Source of the DNA: Haloferax massiliensis
GTDB taxonomy: Archaea > Halobacteriota > Halobacteria > Halobacteriales > Haloferacaceae
DNA: 64,000 nucleotides
Assembly: GCF_001368915.1 (NCBI RefSeq)
Contig: NZ_CSTE01000001.1
Coordinates: 22,464-86,463 of the forward strand
Reading direction: 5' to 3'
The notes under the pieces are model-generated. The model saw nothing but the letters and a program-made list of their open reading frames with translations. It was not told the DNA's origin and searched no databases. Shown here piece by piece: positions 17,700 through 26,852 of this stretch (within the stretch, counting starts at the first letter, position 1; the number at the start of each line of letters is the position of its first letter). A program made the position numbers and the translations under genes.

Positions 17700-17720
17700 T
17701 GTGGCCTCGCTGGCAAAAGC

Positions 17721-17739
17721 TTGGGGTGCAACACCCTAA
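17721..17739. promoter_or_regulatory. Inverted repeat upstream of rdfA
   Basis: TTGGGGTGCAACACCCTAA: arms TTGGGGTG and CACCCTAA match at seven of eight positions, with a 3-base spacer. It sits 22-40 bases before the rdfA ATG (17699), where an operator or an RNA hairpin in the leader could act. No other gene is in the 190-base gap up to 17890. Confidence 0.45.
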
Positions 17740-17890
17740 ACGTTACTTATGGATTATCAGAGATGATAAAACTAGAACACAAGCGATTTACACGAGCTAC
17801 GCTCCGGTTCTCACGGATTTCGGAGAGATACAGAGAAACGTCAGCGGGCTGGGAAACCGCGCGCCGCCCGACCGCGGTCGAGTTCGGCCG

Positions 17891-19984
17891 TCAGTTCTCG
17901 CGAACTGTCACCCAGAGGTGGACCTCCCGGTAGGCGTTGTCGACCGTCGGCGACGCCGGCGGCGCGCCCTCGTAGAGGAGGTACGTCAGTCGCAGGCGCT
18001 CGCCCGTCATCGTCGGGCGAACCTCGTGTGGCTCGTGCCACGTCTCGTTGCGTTCGAGCCGGGGAGTGAACGTCCGGAGCCGCTCGGACTCCACGACGGT
18101 CGTCGAGTTGTTCGACACCTCGACGCGCTGGAGCATCGCGACGACGGTGTAGTTCATCGCCCGATGTTCCCGATTGCCGACGCCGAGGACGAGCGACGCG
18201 GACTCGCCGCGGACGAGTTCCTCCGGGTAGCTGTCGGCGGTGAGTTCGCTGTCACCGTCTTGGGTCAGGAGGTACAGCTCGGTGAACGACTCGCCGTTTT
18301 TCGGCACCGCCACCGCGTAGCCGACGCTGGCGGACGCGAGGACCACGCTCACCACGAGGACGACGTTCAGCATCGCGTCCGTCCGCGACGCCGGCTCGAA
18401 CAGTTCGTCGCGCGCGGCGGCGACCCAGCGCTCGTACGGGACCACGAGCCGCTCGTCCTCGGGGAGCGCCGACCGCCGGGCCGCCGCGAACGCCGTGGCG
18501 ACGAGCGCGAAGCCGCACACGACGACGAGGATGGGAACGAGTCGAATCCCCCACGGCGTGAAGTTGAGGACGAGACCGAAAAGCGGGACGACCGCGATGC
18601 TCGTCCCGAACGACAGCGCCACCCGCTCGATGCCGTCGATACCGTCAATCCGCTCGTGGCCCTCATCGGCGTCTATCGGCGGGCCGCGCTCGGGGAACAG
18701 CGCCGCGATGAGCGCGTAGCCGGGGGCGAAAAGCAAGAACGCGAGGCCGACGGTCGACTGGCCGCTCGCGTCCGTCGCCGCCGCGGTCGCCGGCGACCCG
18801 GCGAACGTCGCGGAAAGCGGGTAGTCGGTCACCGGCGACCCGTTCACGCGAATCGTCGCGCGGGCCGAGACGGCGTCGGCGTAGCCGTAGGGCGACGCGG
18901 ACGGCTCCGAGAGGTCCGCGGTCGCGTTCACCTGCGAGACGGCGACGGGGACGGCCCGCTCCGTCGCCTGATACATCGACGTGTCGTTCGGGAGGTACCG
19001 GACCACGAGCGACGAGGTACCGGCCGGAATTCGCGTCGGCCGGTAGGTCAGTTCGAACGAGCCGTCGGCGTCGACCGCGGCTCGAACCGTCTGCCCGCCG
19101 ACCGCGAAGCGGGCGGTCGTCGCCTGTACCGGCGTGCCGTTATCTGCGACGAGCGACCCCGAGAGGACGAGCGGGTCGACAAAGGAGATGTCCCGGTCGT
19201 AGTCGTCGACGCCGAGACGGGTGGCGACGAACTCGCGGGAGACGATCTCCTCGCGCCGTTCGGAGACGTTCGCCTGCACCGCCTCGATTTGGGCGCTGCT
19301 GTCGGTCAGGTCGCTGTCGGTTCGGTTCGAAATCGCGTCGAACGCCGCCAACAGTCGGTCGGACTGCGTTTCGCCGTCCTCGGCGAGGCGCGTCAGTTCG
19401 CGGGCGAGTTCGCGGGCGCGCTCGTCGTCTCCCGCCTGCCTCGCCGCCTCGTACTCGCGGCGCGTCTCGCGGAACTCGCTGACGGTGTCGACGTACTCCC
19501 GTTGGGTCTCCCCGACGGTGCGGTACTCCTCGCCCGCGCCGTCGCCGCCGGCCTCGCCCTCAACGTCGACGTACTTGGCCAGCGAGTCGTCGTAGTCGTC
19601 GCCGAGCGCCGCCCTCGCGGCCTCGTACTCGCCTCGGCTGAGTCGCAGGCTGCTCGCGCTGATGTCGCCGTTGAGCTCGCCCGAGAGGTACGAAAGCAGG
19701 CGGTCGAGTTCGTTCTCGTCGCCGACCTCGTCGGGGTTCTCGTGGAGGACGCCGGTGCTGTTGTTCGTCTCGTTGGCGGTCTGTCGCGGCGGCCCCGCGG
19801 CCGGCCCGAGCGCCGAAACGCGGCCGGTGTCCGGGCCGAGAGACGCCGGTGCGGCCGCCCCGTCCCCGGACGCAGCGGGAACCGCGCCCGCGGAAACCAC
19901 GGTCACGGGCGCTGTCGCGACGAGACAGGCGACGACGAACATCGTCCAAAGCAACCGCGCGGGGCGGCCCGATTCTCCACGCAC
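17891..19984 (-). CDS. DUF1616 membrane protein with secreted N-terminal module (apparent fusion)
   Basis: 697 residues. Residues 1-412 form an exported module: signal helix, an Asn-rich linker, a helical region (about 75-245) and Ig-like strands (SFVDPLVLSGSLVADNGTPV; AVGGQTVRAAVDADGSFELTY). At residue 413 the sequence passes directly into GLAFLLFAPGYALIAALFPE, the point inside a helix where DUF1616 proteins normally already have an N-terminal stretch. The DUF1616 part has four helices and a C-terminal extracytoplasmic domain. Likely two neighbouring genes merged by an in-frame deletion. Function unknown; it is divergent from the DUF58 operon. Confidence 0.7.
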   Translation of the reverse strand: MRGESGRPARLLWTMFVVACLVATAPVTVVSAGAVPAASGDGAAAPASLGPDTGRVSALGPAAGPPRQTANETNNSTGVLHENPDEVGDENELDRLLSYLSGELNGDISASSLRLSRGEYEAARAALGDDYDDSLAKYVDVEGEAGGDGAGEEYRTVGETQREYVDTVSEFRETRREYEAARQAGDDERARELARELTRLAEDGETQSDRLLAAFDAISNRTDSDLTDSSAQIEAVQANVSERREEIVSREFVATRLGVDDYDRDISFVDPLVLSGSLVADNGTPVQATTARFAVGGQTVRAAVDADGSFELTYRPTRIPAGTSSLVVRYLPNDTSMYQATERAVPVAVSQVNATADLSEPSASPYGYADAVSARATIRVNGSPVTDYPLSATFAGSPATAAATDASGQSTVGLAFLLFAPGYALIAALFPERGPPIDADEGHERIDGIDGIERVALSFGTSIAVVPLFGLVLNFTPWGIRLVPILVVVCGFALVATAFAAARRSALPEDERLVVPYERWVAAARDELFEPASRTDAMLNVVLVVSVVLASASVGYAVAVPKNGESFTELYLLTQDGDSELTADSYPEELVRGESASLVLGVGNREHRAMNYTVVAMLQRVEVSNNSTTVVESERLRTFTPRLERNETWHEPHEVRPTMTGERLRLTYLLYEGAPPASPTVDNAYREVHLWVTVREN

Positions 19985-20081
19985 TACCCGTAGCCAGACG
20001 GGGGGAGCTAATGGGTTTTGGCATTCGGCTGACGCTCCGCGGACGGGCGAGTCACGTGATTCGCAGACTGCGCGGGGTTAA

Positions 20082-20099
20082 CAACCGATTTAACGGTTG
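20082..20099. promoter_or_regulatory. Inverted repeat in divergent promoter region
   Basis: CAACCGATTTAACGGTTG has perfect 6-base arms around ATTTAA, midway between the divergent DUF1616 and DUF58 genes. It may be an operator, or the AT core may be part of a promoter. Confidence 0.3.
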
Positions 20100-20201
20100 A
20101 TTGACCCCTCGGGTCAGCCCCGACTCGTCGGGGGCCACGCGGCCGACAGCGGCCCGCGCCAACACAAACATTCAACTTGGCCGGCACGAATCGAATCCAC
20201 G

Positions 20202-21647
20202 ATGCTTCCGACCCGCCGGTGGGCCGCGCTCGCAGGCGTCGCCTGCTTTCTCGCCGTTTACGCGGTCGTTCTCGACGAACCGACGCCGCTCGTCGCCGCC
20301 TGCGGCCTCGCCGCGTGGCTCGTCGTCGCGCAGGTCGACGCCGTCAGGACGATGCGGGCGGTCGACCGCGACCTCTCGGCGACCGTCTCGGTCGACCCCA
20401 CGTCGGTCTCCGTCGGCGACCGCGCCGCGGTGACGCTGACGGCGTCGCTGCCCGAGGCCGTCGACGCGCCGGTCAGGGTCGAACTCGTCGCGCCGCCGAG
20501 CGTGAACGCGCCGGAGCGGTCCCGCCGGGCGGTCGCGTTCGACCCCGGCGACACCGAGGGGTCGGTCACGTGCAGTGTCGAGTTCCCCGTCGCCGGTCGA
20601 ATCGCGTTCGACGAGGCCGCCGTCGACATCGAGGGCCGCGCCGGCCTCTTCACCGAGACGGTGACGCTCGACCTCGACGCCCGCTGTCTGGTCGAACCGC
20701 CGGCCCCCGAGGGCATCCACGTCGGCCGCGGCGGCGAACTGGTCGGCGCGACCTTCGGCGACCACGCCAGCGACCAGACCGGCCCAGGCCACGTCCCCCA
20801 CGAGACCCGGCAGTACCTCCCCGGCGACACGCTCTCGCAGGTCGACTGGAAGACCACCGCGCGGATGAACCACCCGTACATCCGCGAGTTCGAATCGGAG
20901 TCCGACTACCTGCTGTCGCTCGTGGTCGACTGCGGGTCGCACATGAACCGCGGGCCGACCGGGCGAACGATGCTGTCGTACGCGCGCGAGGTCGCGCTCG
21001 GCCTCGTCGACGCCGCGGAGTCCCACGCGGACCCCGTCTCGGCGCAGTTCGTCGGGGACGCCGCGACGACGTGGGAGTTCGGCCCCTCCTCGTCGTCGAA
21101 CGCCTACCAGACGGTCCGGCGGCGACTGCTCTCGATAGCGCCGACCGCCAGCCCGCACCGCCCGGTCGGCGCGTCCCGGCCGGTCGCGCCGGAAGACGCC
21201 CGCAAGCGGAGCCGCCGCCTCGACGGCGACGACTCGGCGTTCGCGGAGACGCTCCGCCCGTACCTCAAAGACGGCGAGAGCTACGTCTCGCGGGTCAGCG
21301 ACCGGCCGCTTTTCGACGCGGTGAAGTCCGCGTGCTCGCGGTCTGACCGACAGGACCACCTCGTGCTCGTGACGGACGACTCGGCGAAAGTCGAGACGTA
21401 CGAGGCGGTCGTCGTCGCGTCGAAGCGGACCAGTCAGACGAGCGTCTTCCTCACGCCGACGACGTTCTTCGACGACGCGGCCGAAGGCGAGACCGTCGAC
21501 GCGGGCGGCGCGGGCGACGCGACCGGGTTCGTCGCCTTCGAGGAGTTCAGAAAGCGCCTCGAACGCCTGCCGAACGTCACCGCCTACGAGGTCGCCCCGA
21601 AGGGCTCGATTGAACTGGCGACGGGACGGGCCACCGCAGCGGAGTGA
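20202..21647 (+). CDS. DUF58 domain protein
   Basis: 481 residues from the ATG at 20202. Two helices at the N terminus (about 7-50), an extracytoplasmic-type beta domain (SATVSVDPTSVSVGDRAAVTL), then the DUF58 core with LPGDTLSQVDWKTTARMN (about 205-225) followed by a von Willebrand A-like region (LSLVVDCGSHMNRGPTG). Such proteins pair with MoxR ATPases; a moxR gene is encoded convergently downstream. First of three overlapping or close genes. Confidence 0.85.
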   Translation: MLPTRRWAALAGVACFLAVYAVVLDEPTPLVAACGLAAWLVVAQVDAVRTMRAVDRDLSATVSVDPTSVSVGDRAAVTLTASLPEAVDAPVRVELVAPPSVNAPERSRRAVAFDPGDTEGSVTCSVEFPVAGRIAFDEAAVDIEGRAGLFTETVTLDLDARCLVEPPAPEGIHVGRGGELVGATFGDHASDQTGPGHVPHETRQYLPGDTLSQVDWKTTARMNHPYIREFESESDYLLSLVVDCGSHMNRGPTGRTMLSYAREVALGLVDAAESHADPVSAQFVGDAATTWEFGPSSSSNAYQTVRRRLLSIAPTASPHRPVGASRPVAPEDARKRSRRLDGDDSAFAETLRPYLKDGESYVSRVSDRPLFDAVKSACSRSDRQDHLVLVTDDSAKVETYEAVVVASKRTSQTSVFLTPTTFFDDAAEGETVDAGGAGDATGFVAFEEFRKRLERLPNVTAYEVAPKGSIELATGRATAAE

Positions 21648-21653
21648 ACACCG

Positions 21654-22160
21654 ATGGAGACACCTGTGAACCAGAGCGAACGGACGATTCGAACCGTGTT
21701 GGACGCGAACGAACTCACACCGATGGACGCGGCGGGCGTCCTCTGTTTCACCCTCGCGGTGAGCCTGACGGACGGGCTGTGGGGCGTCGCCGGGGGCGTC
21801 CTCGTCCTCGCCGCGGCGGCGGCGAGCGAGGGGCCGCTCGCGTTCGTCGTCGCTCAACTGACCGCCGTCTCGCTGTTCGGAGACGCGGGTCTCGTCGCGG
21901 TCGGAGCCGCGCATCTCGCCGCGTTCCCGCTCCTCGCGAGCGCCGCGTGCGCGTGGCCGCCGGACCGCGCTCGGCTCGCTCGACTGGCGGCGGGCTACGT
22001 CGTCGCCCTCGGGGTCGCGTGGGCGCTCTGGACGACGCTCCGGTGGGCGTGGCAGGCCGCGCTGGTCGCCGCCGTCCTCGCGGCGGCGGTCGCCTACGGA
22101 CTCCACCGCTACGAGCGCGTCGCGCTCGGCCTCGTCGGCGCGACGGAGGCCGAGCGATGA
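21654..22160 (+). CDS. Membrane protein of the DUF58 operon, unknown function
   Basis: 168 residues starting METPVNQSERTIRTVLDAN. Hydrophobic helices fill residues 25-150. It begins seven bases after the DUF58 stop and its TGA overlaps the next start (ATGA). No domain recognised; the context suggests a part of a MoxR/DUF58 envelope-linked system. Confidence 0.7.
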   Translation: METPVNQSERTIRTVLDANELTPMDAAGVLCFTLAVSLTDGLWGVAGGVLVLAAAAASEGPLAFVVAQLTAVSLFGDAGLVAVGAAHLAAFPLLASAACAWPPDRARLARLAAGYVVALGVAWALWTTLRWAWQAALVAAVLAAAVAYGLHRYERVALGLVGATEAER

Positions 22161-23200
22161 GCGCGGACGACGCCCGCGAGCGGAACCGGGAGTCGGCGTT
22201 GAACGGTGAAGCCCGCGCCGTCGTTTCGGCCGCGACCGACGACGGCGGCGAGCGTCGACCGGACGCCGACGAGGCGGGGAGCGCCCGCGCCGAACTCGTC
22301 GACCTCCGGCGCGAGAACGCCCGACTCAGACAGCGCTACGAGGAGCTCAGAAGGGGCCGATACCGACAGACCGCCGTCGCGCTGGCCGCGCTCGGCGTCG
22401 CCGGCCTGCTCGGCGGCGCGCTGTTTCCGCCCGTCCGGGAGACGCTCGTCGTCCTCGGCGCTATCGGGCTGTTCGCCGCCGCGGTGACGCGCTATCTGAG
22501 CCCCGAGCGGTTCATCCCCGTCGGCGTCGGGTCGGCCGTGTTCGGCGCGCACGCGCGCAACCACGCCGCCGTCGTCGACGAACTCGGCCTGCAGGACGCG
22601 GCCGTCTACGTCCCCGACGCCGACCGCGACGGCGTTCGCCTGTTCGTCCCGGAGCACCGCGACTACGCGCTCCCCGACGCCGAGGCGCTCCGCGACACCT
22701 TCGTCGTCACCGACGACGACGACGCCCGCGGCGTCGCGTTCGACCCGAGCGGCGGCGGCCTGTTCGACGAGTTCGCACGGAGCCTCGACGGCCCGCTCGG
22801 CGACGACCCCGACGCGCTGGCGCGACAGGCGACCGACGCCCTCGTGGAACTGTTCGAACTCGCCGAGACCGCGACCGCCGAGACGGACGCCGCGGACGGT
22901 CGCCTGACGGTCCGCGTCGAGGACTGCCGGTTCGCCTCGGCCGAGACGTTCGACACGCCCGTCGCGTCGTTCGTCGCCGTGGTCGTCGCTCACGGCCTCG
23001 ACGCGCCGGTCGTCACCGAGGTCGCCGCCGGCGAGGAGATGGACTTCGCCGTCACCTGCCGGTGGGAGGTCGAAGACAGTGACGGCGATAGGGACGGCGA
23101 CGGCAACAGCGATGAGCCGTCAGCCGACGCGGCGTCGGAGACGGGAAACGAGGCCGAAGAATCGGTGACCGGAGAAGCAGAAGCCGACGAGCGCCGATAG
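22157..23200 (+). CDS. Coiled-coil membrane protein of the DUF58 operon, unknown function
   Basis: 347 residues from the ATG at 22157, four bases inside the previous gene. An N-terminal charged region with a short coiled coil (ARAELVDLRRENARLRQRY, about 43-63), two helices (about 75-112), then a soluble domain (about 125-310) with conserved-looking ERFIPVGVGSAVFGAHARN and DAAVYVPDADRDGVRLFVPE. The last 35 residues are acidic low complexity. Haloarchaea carry such genes beside DUF58; function unknown. Confidence 0.7.
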   Translation: MSADDARERNRESALNGEARAVVSAATDDGGERRPDADEAGSARAELVDLRRENARLRQRYEELRRGRYRQTAVALAALGVAGLLGGALFPPVRETLVVLGAIGLFAAAVTRYLSPERFIPVGVGSAVFGAHARNHAAVVDELGLQDAAVYVPDADRDGVRLFVPEHRDYALPDAEALRDTFVVTDDDDARGVAFDPSGGGLFDEFARSLDGPLGDDPDALARQATDALVELFELAETATAETDAADGRLTVRVEDCRFASAETFDTPVASFVAVVVAHGLDAPVVTEVAAGEEMDFAVTCRWEVEDSDGDRDGDGNSDEPSADAASETGNEAEESVTGEAEADERR

Positions 23201-23215
23201 GTCGCCGGGTCGCGC

Positions 23216-24205
23216 TCAGTCGTCGTCGCCCACGACCGAGGGCGTCGTCGACCCGTCGAGACTGACTTCGGGCGTCGGCACGGTGTCGACGACCTCCTCG
23301 ACGACGTCCCGGGGGTCGCGCCCGCTGATGTCCGCCTCGGTCCCGAGGACGAGGCGGTGCGACATGATGATGGGAGCCAGTCGCTTCACGTCGTCCGGAA
23401 TCACGTAGTCGCGGCCGCGAATCGCCGCGGCGGCCTTGCCGGCCCGCAGGAAGGCCAGCGAGGCGCGGGGCGACGCGCCGAAATCGACCGCGGCGTGCGT
23501 CCGCGTCGCGCCGACGAGGTCGAGGATGTAGTCGAACACCTTGTCGTCGACGTGGACGTCCGTGACGACCTGTCGGGCCTTCCCGATGTCGGCGTCGTCG
23601 ATGACGTTCGAGATGTCCGAGGGCTTGAGCGACGGCGAGCGGTCGAACCGTTCGAGAATCTCCCGCTCTTCGGCCCGCTCCGGGAGGTCGACGACGACCT
23701 TGAACTGGAAGCGGTCGCGCTGGGCCTCCGGGAGGTTGAACGTCCCCTCGTACTCGATGGGGTTCTGCGTGGCGACGACCATGAACGGGTAGGGGAGCTT
23801 GAGCGTCTCGCCCTCGATTGTCACCTGCCCCTCCTCCATCGCTTCGAGGAGCGCGGACTGGGTCTTCGGCGTCGCCCGGTTTATCTCGTCGGCGAGGACG
23901 ACGTTCGAGAACACCGGCCCCCGCTGGAGTTCGAACTCGCCGAGGTTCTCGCGGTAGATGTGAGTGCCCGTGATGTCGGCCGGCAGCACGTCGGGCGTCA
24001 TCTGAATCCGCTGGTAGTCGAGGTTCGCGGCGTGCGCGAACAGGTTGGCAATCGTCGTCTTGGCCACGCCCGGAACCCCTTCGAGGAGGACGTGCCCGTT
24101 CGTCAGTAACGCGATGGTGAGCGCCTCCATCGCGTCTTCGTTCCCGACGAGGAGTTGCGACGTCTCGTCCAGGATGGCCTCGTAGACCTCTTCGGGAGCA
24201 CTCAT
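23216..24205 (-). CDS. MoxR-family AAA ATPase
   Basis: 329 residues. A chaperone-like AAA+ ATPase. Walker A is GVPGVAKTT (43-51), Walker B VVLADEINRA (about 105-114), followed by ALLEAMEEGQVTIEG, sensor 1 region MVVATQNPIEYEGTF and PEAQRDRF. Start at the ATG at 24205, which overlaps (ATGA) the stop of the upstream DUF4350 reading frame. Its partners are probably the DUF58 protein and the membrane proteins beside it. In the present sequence the upstream frame runs into this one without a stop (see the DUF4350 entry). Confidence 0.9.
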   Translation of the reverse strand: MSAPEEVYEAILDETSQLLVGNEDAMEALTIALLTNGHVLLEGVPGVAKTTIANLFAHAANLDYQRIQMTPDVLPADITGTHIYRENLGEFELQRGPVFSNVVLADEINRATPKTQSALLEAMEEGQVTIEGETLKLPYPFMVVATQNPIEYEGTFNLPEAQRDRFQFKVVVDLPERAEEREILERFDRSPSLKPSDISNVIDDADIGKARQVVTDVHVDDKVFDYILDLVGATRTHAAVDFGASPRASLAFLRAGKAAAAIRGRDYVIPDDVKRLAPIIMSHRLVLGTEADISGRDPRDVVEEVVDTVPTPEVSLDGSTTPSVVGDDD

Positions 24206-25192
24206 ATAGCACTCACTCGGAACGGCGGCCACATATAACTGCGGTCTCGGTCGCCCGGCGAGGCGGGCGGCGGGCCGACCGCGGCGAGCATGCCGAGCGC
24301 CTCGACGGGCGACGAGCGCGACCCCGCCGACGGCGAGGCCGCCGAACAGGAGTTGCAGTCCCGCCGACCCCCGGAGCGCCCGAAGCGCGACCTGCAGGGG
24401 CGGGCGCTCCTCGGCGTGCGAGAAGTCCAACACGACGGTCTGTCGGTCGGCCGCGAGCGCCGCCGCGAACGCCCGGTTGTCCGGCCGGTCGAGCATCGCG
24501 TTGATGAACACGCTCGGGTCGCTCACGACGACCACGTCGCCCGCGCCGAGGCGCTCCGTGGTCACGACGGGATGCGACCGGAGCGTCTCGGCGTCGTCCA
24601 GTTCGCCGTCGTCGTCGCGGTCGAGATACGAGAAGTTCGACGAGCGGACGAGGACGGTGCTCTCGTTCGCCGTCACCGTCGCCGGGTGGTTCAGCGTGAG
24701 TTGCGTCACGTTTCGGGTCAGCGGGTCGGCGGCGACGCGCGTGGCGACCGGGAGCGCGCCGGAGCGGTACTGGTGGCGATCGTCGCGGAGCGGCGTCCGG
24801 TCGATGCGCGCCGACGCGCCCAGTCGGGCGAGCAGGTCGTTGCCGTGCGGTCTGAAGTCGTCGGCGACGACGACGGTCCCGCCGGCGCGGACGAACGACT
24901 CGATGCGGGCGGCCTCGGCGTCGGTGTAACCCCGTTCGGGCGAGATGACGAACGCGACGGTGCCCGCCGGGTCGACCGCGTCGTACTCGGTGGTGTTGTA
25001 GACGACCTCGGTCTCTGCGCCCGCGTCGGCCGCGACCCCGCGGACGCCGGAGCCGCCGTCCCACGCGGCGTTGAACGCGCCGTAGGTGGACGACGAGGTG
25101 CCCGCGCCGACGCCGACGCCGACGAGCATCGCGACGAGGAGCGCCGCGGCCAACAGGTGCGGATAGCCGACCTCGCGGGAGCCGAGACGCAC
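24202..25192 (-). CDS. DUF4350-like membrane protein, probable frameshift near the 3' end
   Basis: Starts at the GTG at 25192, directly after the preceding stop. N-terminal helix, then an extracytoplasmic domain (TVAFVISPERGYTDAEAARI, SFVRAGGTVVVADDF, VVTTERLGAGDVVVVSDPSVF) like DUF4350 proteins, then a helix (LQLLFGGLAVGGVALVA). After about 24275 the frame turns Arg-rich and enters moxR. Another frame at that point reads SPVEALGMLAAVGPPPASPG with G or C in every third position, and ends at a TGA (24204-24202) overlapping the moxR ATG. So one or two bases have probably been lost or gained at about 24270-24290. A sequencing error is equally possible. Confidence 0.65.
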
Positions 25193-25468
25193 TCAGAACA
25201 CCCCCGGCGGGAGGATGTCGAGGACGCGTCTGACCACGATGTAGCCGAAGGCGACGAGGCCGCCGCCGATGAGCCACAGGAGCCGTCGCCGCCACGCGGG
25301 CGTCACCGCGACCGGCGCGGTGAGTTCGACGACGACGAGGAAGCCGATGAGGGACACGACGAACACCAACTCGTAGGACAGCGCGTCGAGGAGGACCAAG
25401 ACGAGGGTCGCGCCGAGCATCCAAGCGAGTTGGGCGCGGACGAACCGCTCGCGTCGTGCCGTTGCCAT
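25193..25468 (-). CDS. Small membrane protein of the moxR operon
   Basis: 91 residues starting MATARRERFVRAQLAWMLGA. Three helices (about 13-28, 32-50 and 65-85). Its stop is directly followed by the GTG of the DUF4350-like gene, so it is the first gene of a three-gene operon ending in moxR. No domain recognised. Confidence 0.7.
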   Translation of the reverse strand: MATARRERFVRAQLAWMLGATLVLVLLDALSYELVFVVSLIGFLVVVELTAPVAVTPAWRRRLLWLIGGGLVAFGYIVVRRVLDILPPGVF

Positions 25469-25544
25469 GTACGGTCGTGGACGGGGCGGGATAACTAAAC
25501 TATCGCTTGCGGGGGTCGGTCGACCCCCGGACGCCCCGCCGCGA

Positions 25545-26852
25545 CTACAGGTGGTCGAGCGGTCGGATGCCGGCTATCTGCCGGCTGACCGCGAGCGACG
25601 AGACGAGGCTCATCACGAACGCGATGGCGAAGCCGCCGACGAGGACCGTCTCCGGGAGGACGACCACGTCGCCGAAGCCGACGAGGAGCCGGGCCAGTCG
25701 GTTCAGGCCGCCCGCCGCCGGGAACGAAAGCGCCACCCCGAGCAGGCCGCCGAGCGTCCCGAGGACGAGCGCCTGCGCCGCGAGCGTCAGCGACAGCGTC
25801 GACGACGACGTGCCGAGCGCCTTCAGCGCGGCGAGCTCCCGCGTTTGGTGGTAGACGTGCGACAGCAGGACGTTCACGCTGAGCGCCAGCCCCGCGAGGA
25901 GCGCGAGGAAGACGAGGCTCCCGCCGGCGGCCATGATGACCGCCTGGTCGCGCAGAATCTCCGCGAGCTGTTCCTGATTCGTCCGCACGTCGTAGTCCGG
26001 ATAGTCCGCTTGGATGTCGGCGGCGACCGCCTCGGGGTCGGCCCCGTCGGCGACGGTGAGCGTCATGAGCGTGGCCGTGTCCGCGCCGGTCGAGCCCGTC
26101 ACCTCCTGAAGCTCGCTCAGGTGGACCACGACGCTCGGCGTGCCGAGGAACCGCGAGAACGTCGGCGAGATACCGACGACGGTGAACTCGTTTTCGCGGG
26201 CGATGCCCGTGGTGCCGCCGACGTACAGCGAGTCGCCGACGGAGACGTTCATCATCTCGGCGGTCCGCTGGTCGATGACGACCTCGTGAGTCATCGGCCC
26301 GGTGTAGTTGCCGCCGGCGTAGTGGACGTCCGTCTGATTGAACCCCGTGCCGTTCGTAATCTGGACCGACCCGCCGCGGGCGGGCGCGCCGACGCCGACG
26401 AGCGTCTCGTAGTCGGACTCGTTGGACCTGACGTACACCGTCTGGAACGACATCGGCGTGACGAGTTTCACGTCCTCGCGGGCCTCCAGCTCGGCGTCTA
26501 ACCCGTGGGCGTCGACGATGGTGTTCTCGAAGCCGCCGACGCCGGTCGGCGAGAACCGGACCGGACCGCCGGTAATCCACACGTCGCGGCCCGCCGCGTC
26601 GAACTGCTGTTGGCCCGTCTGCATCACGCCGATTCCCGTCCCCGCCAAGAGCGTCGCCGCGAGGACCGCGAGCGTGATACCGAGGACGGTCAGGACCGTC
26701 CGCCCGCGGGCGTGAGAGAGCTGCGAGAACGCGATTCCCGCCGACGCGCGGACGCGGGAGAGCCGCGGGAACCGCGACGACTTCGGGGTCGCCCGACGGT
26801 TCCCGTTCGCCGTCGCGTCCGAACCCCGGTTCGAGTCGGCGTCCTCAGTCAT
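25545..26852 (-). CDS. ABC transporter permease, MacB/FtsX type
   Basis: 435 residues. One helix near the N terminus (GRTVLTVLGITLAVLAATLLAG, about 50-75), a large extracytoplasmic domain (about 75-300, with GVAETNxS-like sequon sites) and three C-terminal helices (about 313-430) of the FtsX type with SHVYHQTRELAALKALGTS between them. Overlaps the second permease by eight bases. With the ATPase it forms a complex of the LolCDE/MacB type that handles lipids, lipoproteins or peptides; the cargo is unknown. Confidence 0.85.
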   Translation of the reverse strand: MTEDADSNRGSDATANGNRRATPKSSRFPRLSRVRASAGIAFSQLSHARGRTVLTVLGITLAVLAATLLAGTGIGVMQTGQQQFDAAGRDVWITGGPVRFSPTGVGGFENTIVDAHGLDAELEAREDVKLVTPMSFQTVYVRSNESDYETLVGVGAPARGGSVQITNGTGFNQTDVHYAGGNYTGPMTHEVVIDQRTAEMMNVSVGDSLYVGGTTGIARENEFTVVGISPTFSRFLGTPSVVVHLSELQEVTGSTGADTATLMTLTVADGADPEAVAADIQADYPDYDVRTNQEQLAEILRDQAVIMAAGGSLVFLALLAGLALSVNVLLSHVYHQTRELAALKALGTSSSTLSLTLAAQALVLGTLGGLLGVALSFPAAGGLNRLARLLVGFGDVVVLPETVLVGGFAIAFVMSLVSSLAVSRQIAGIRPLDHL

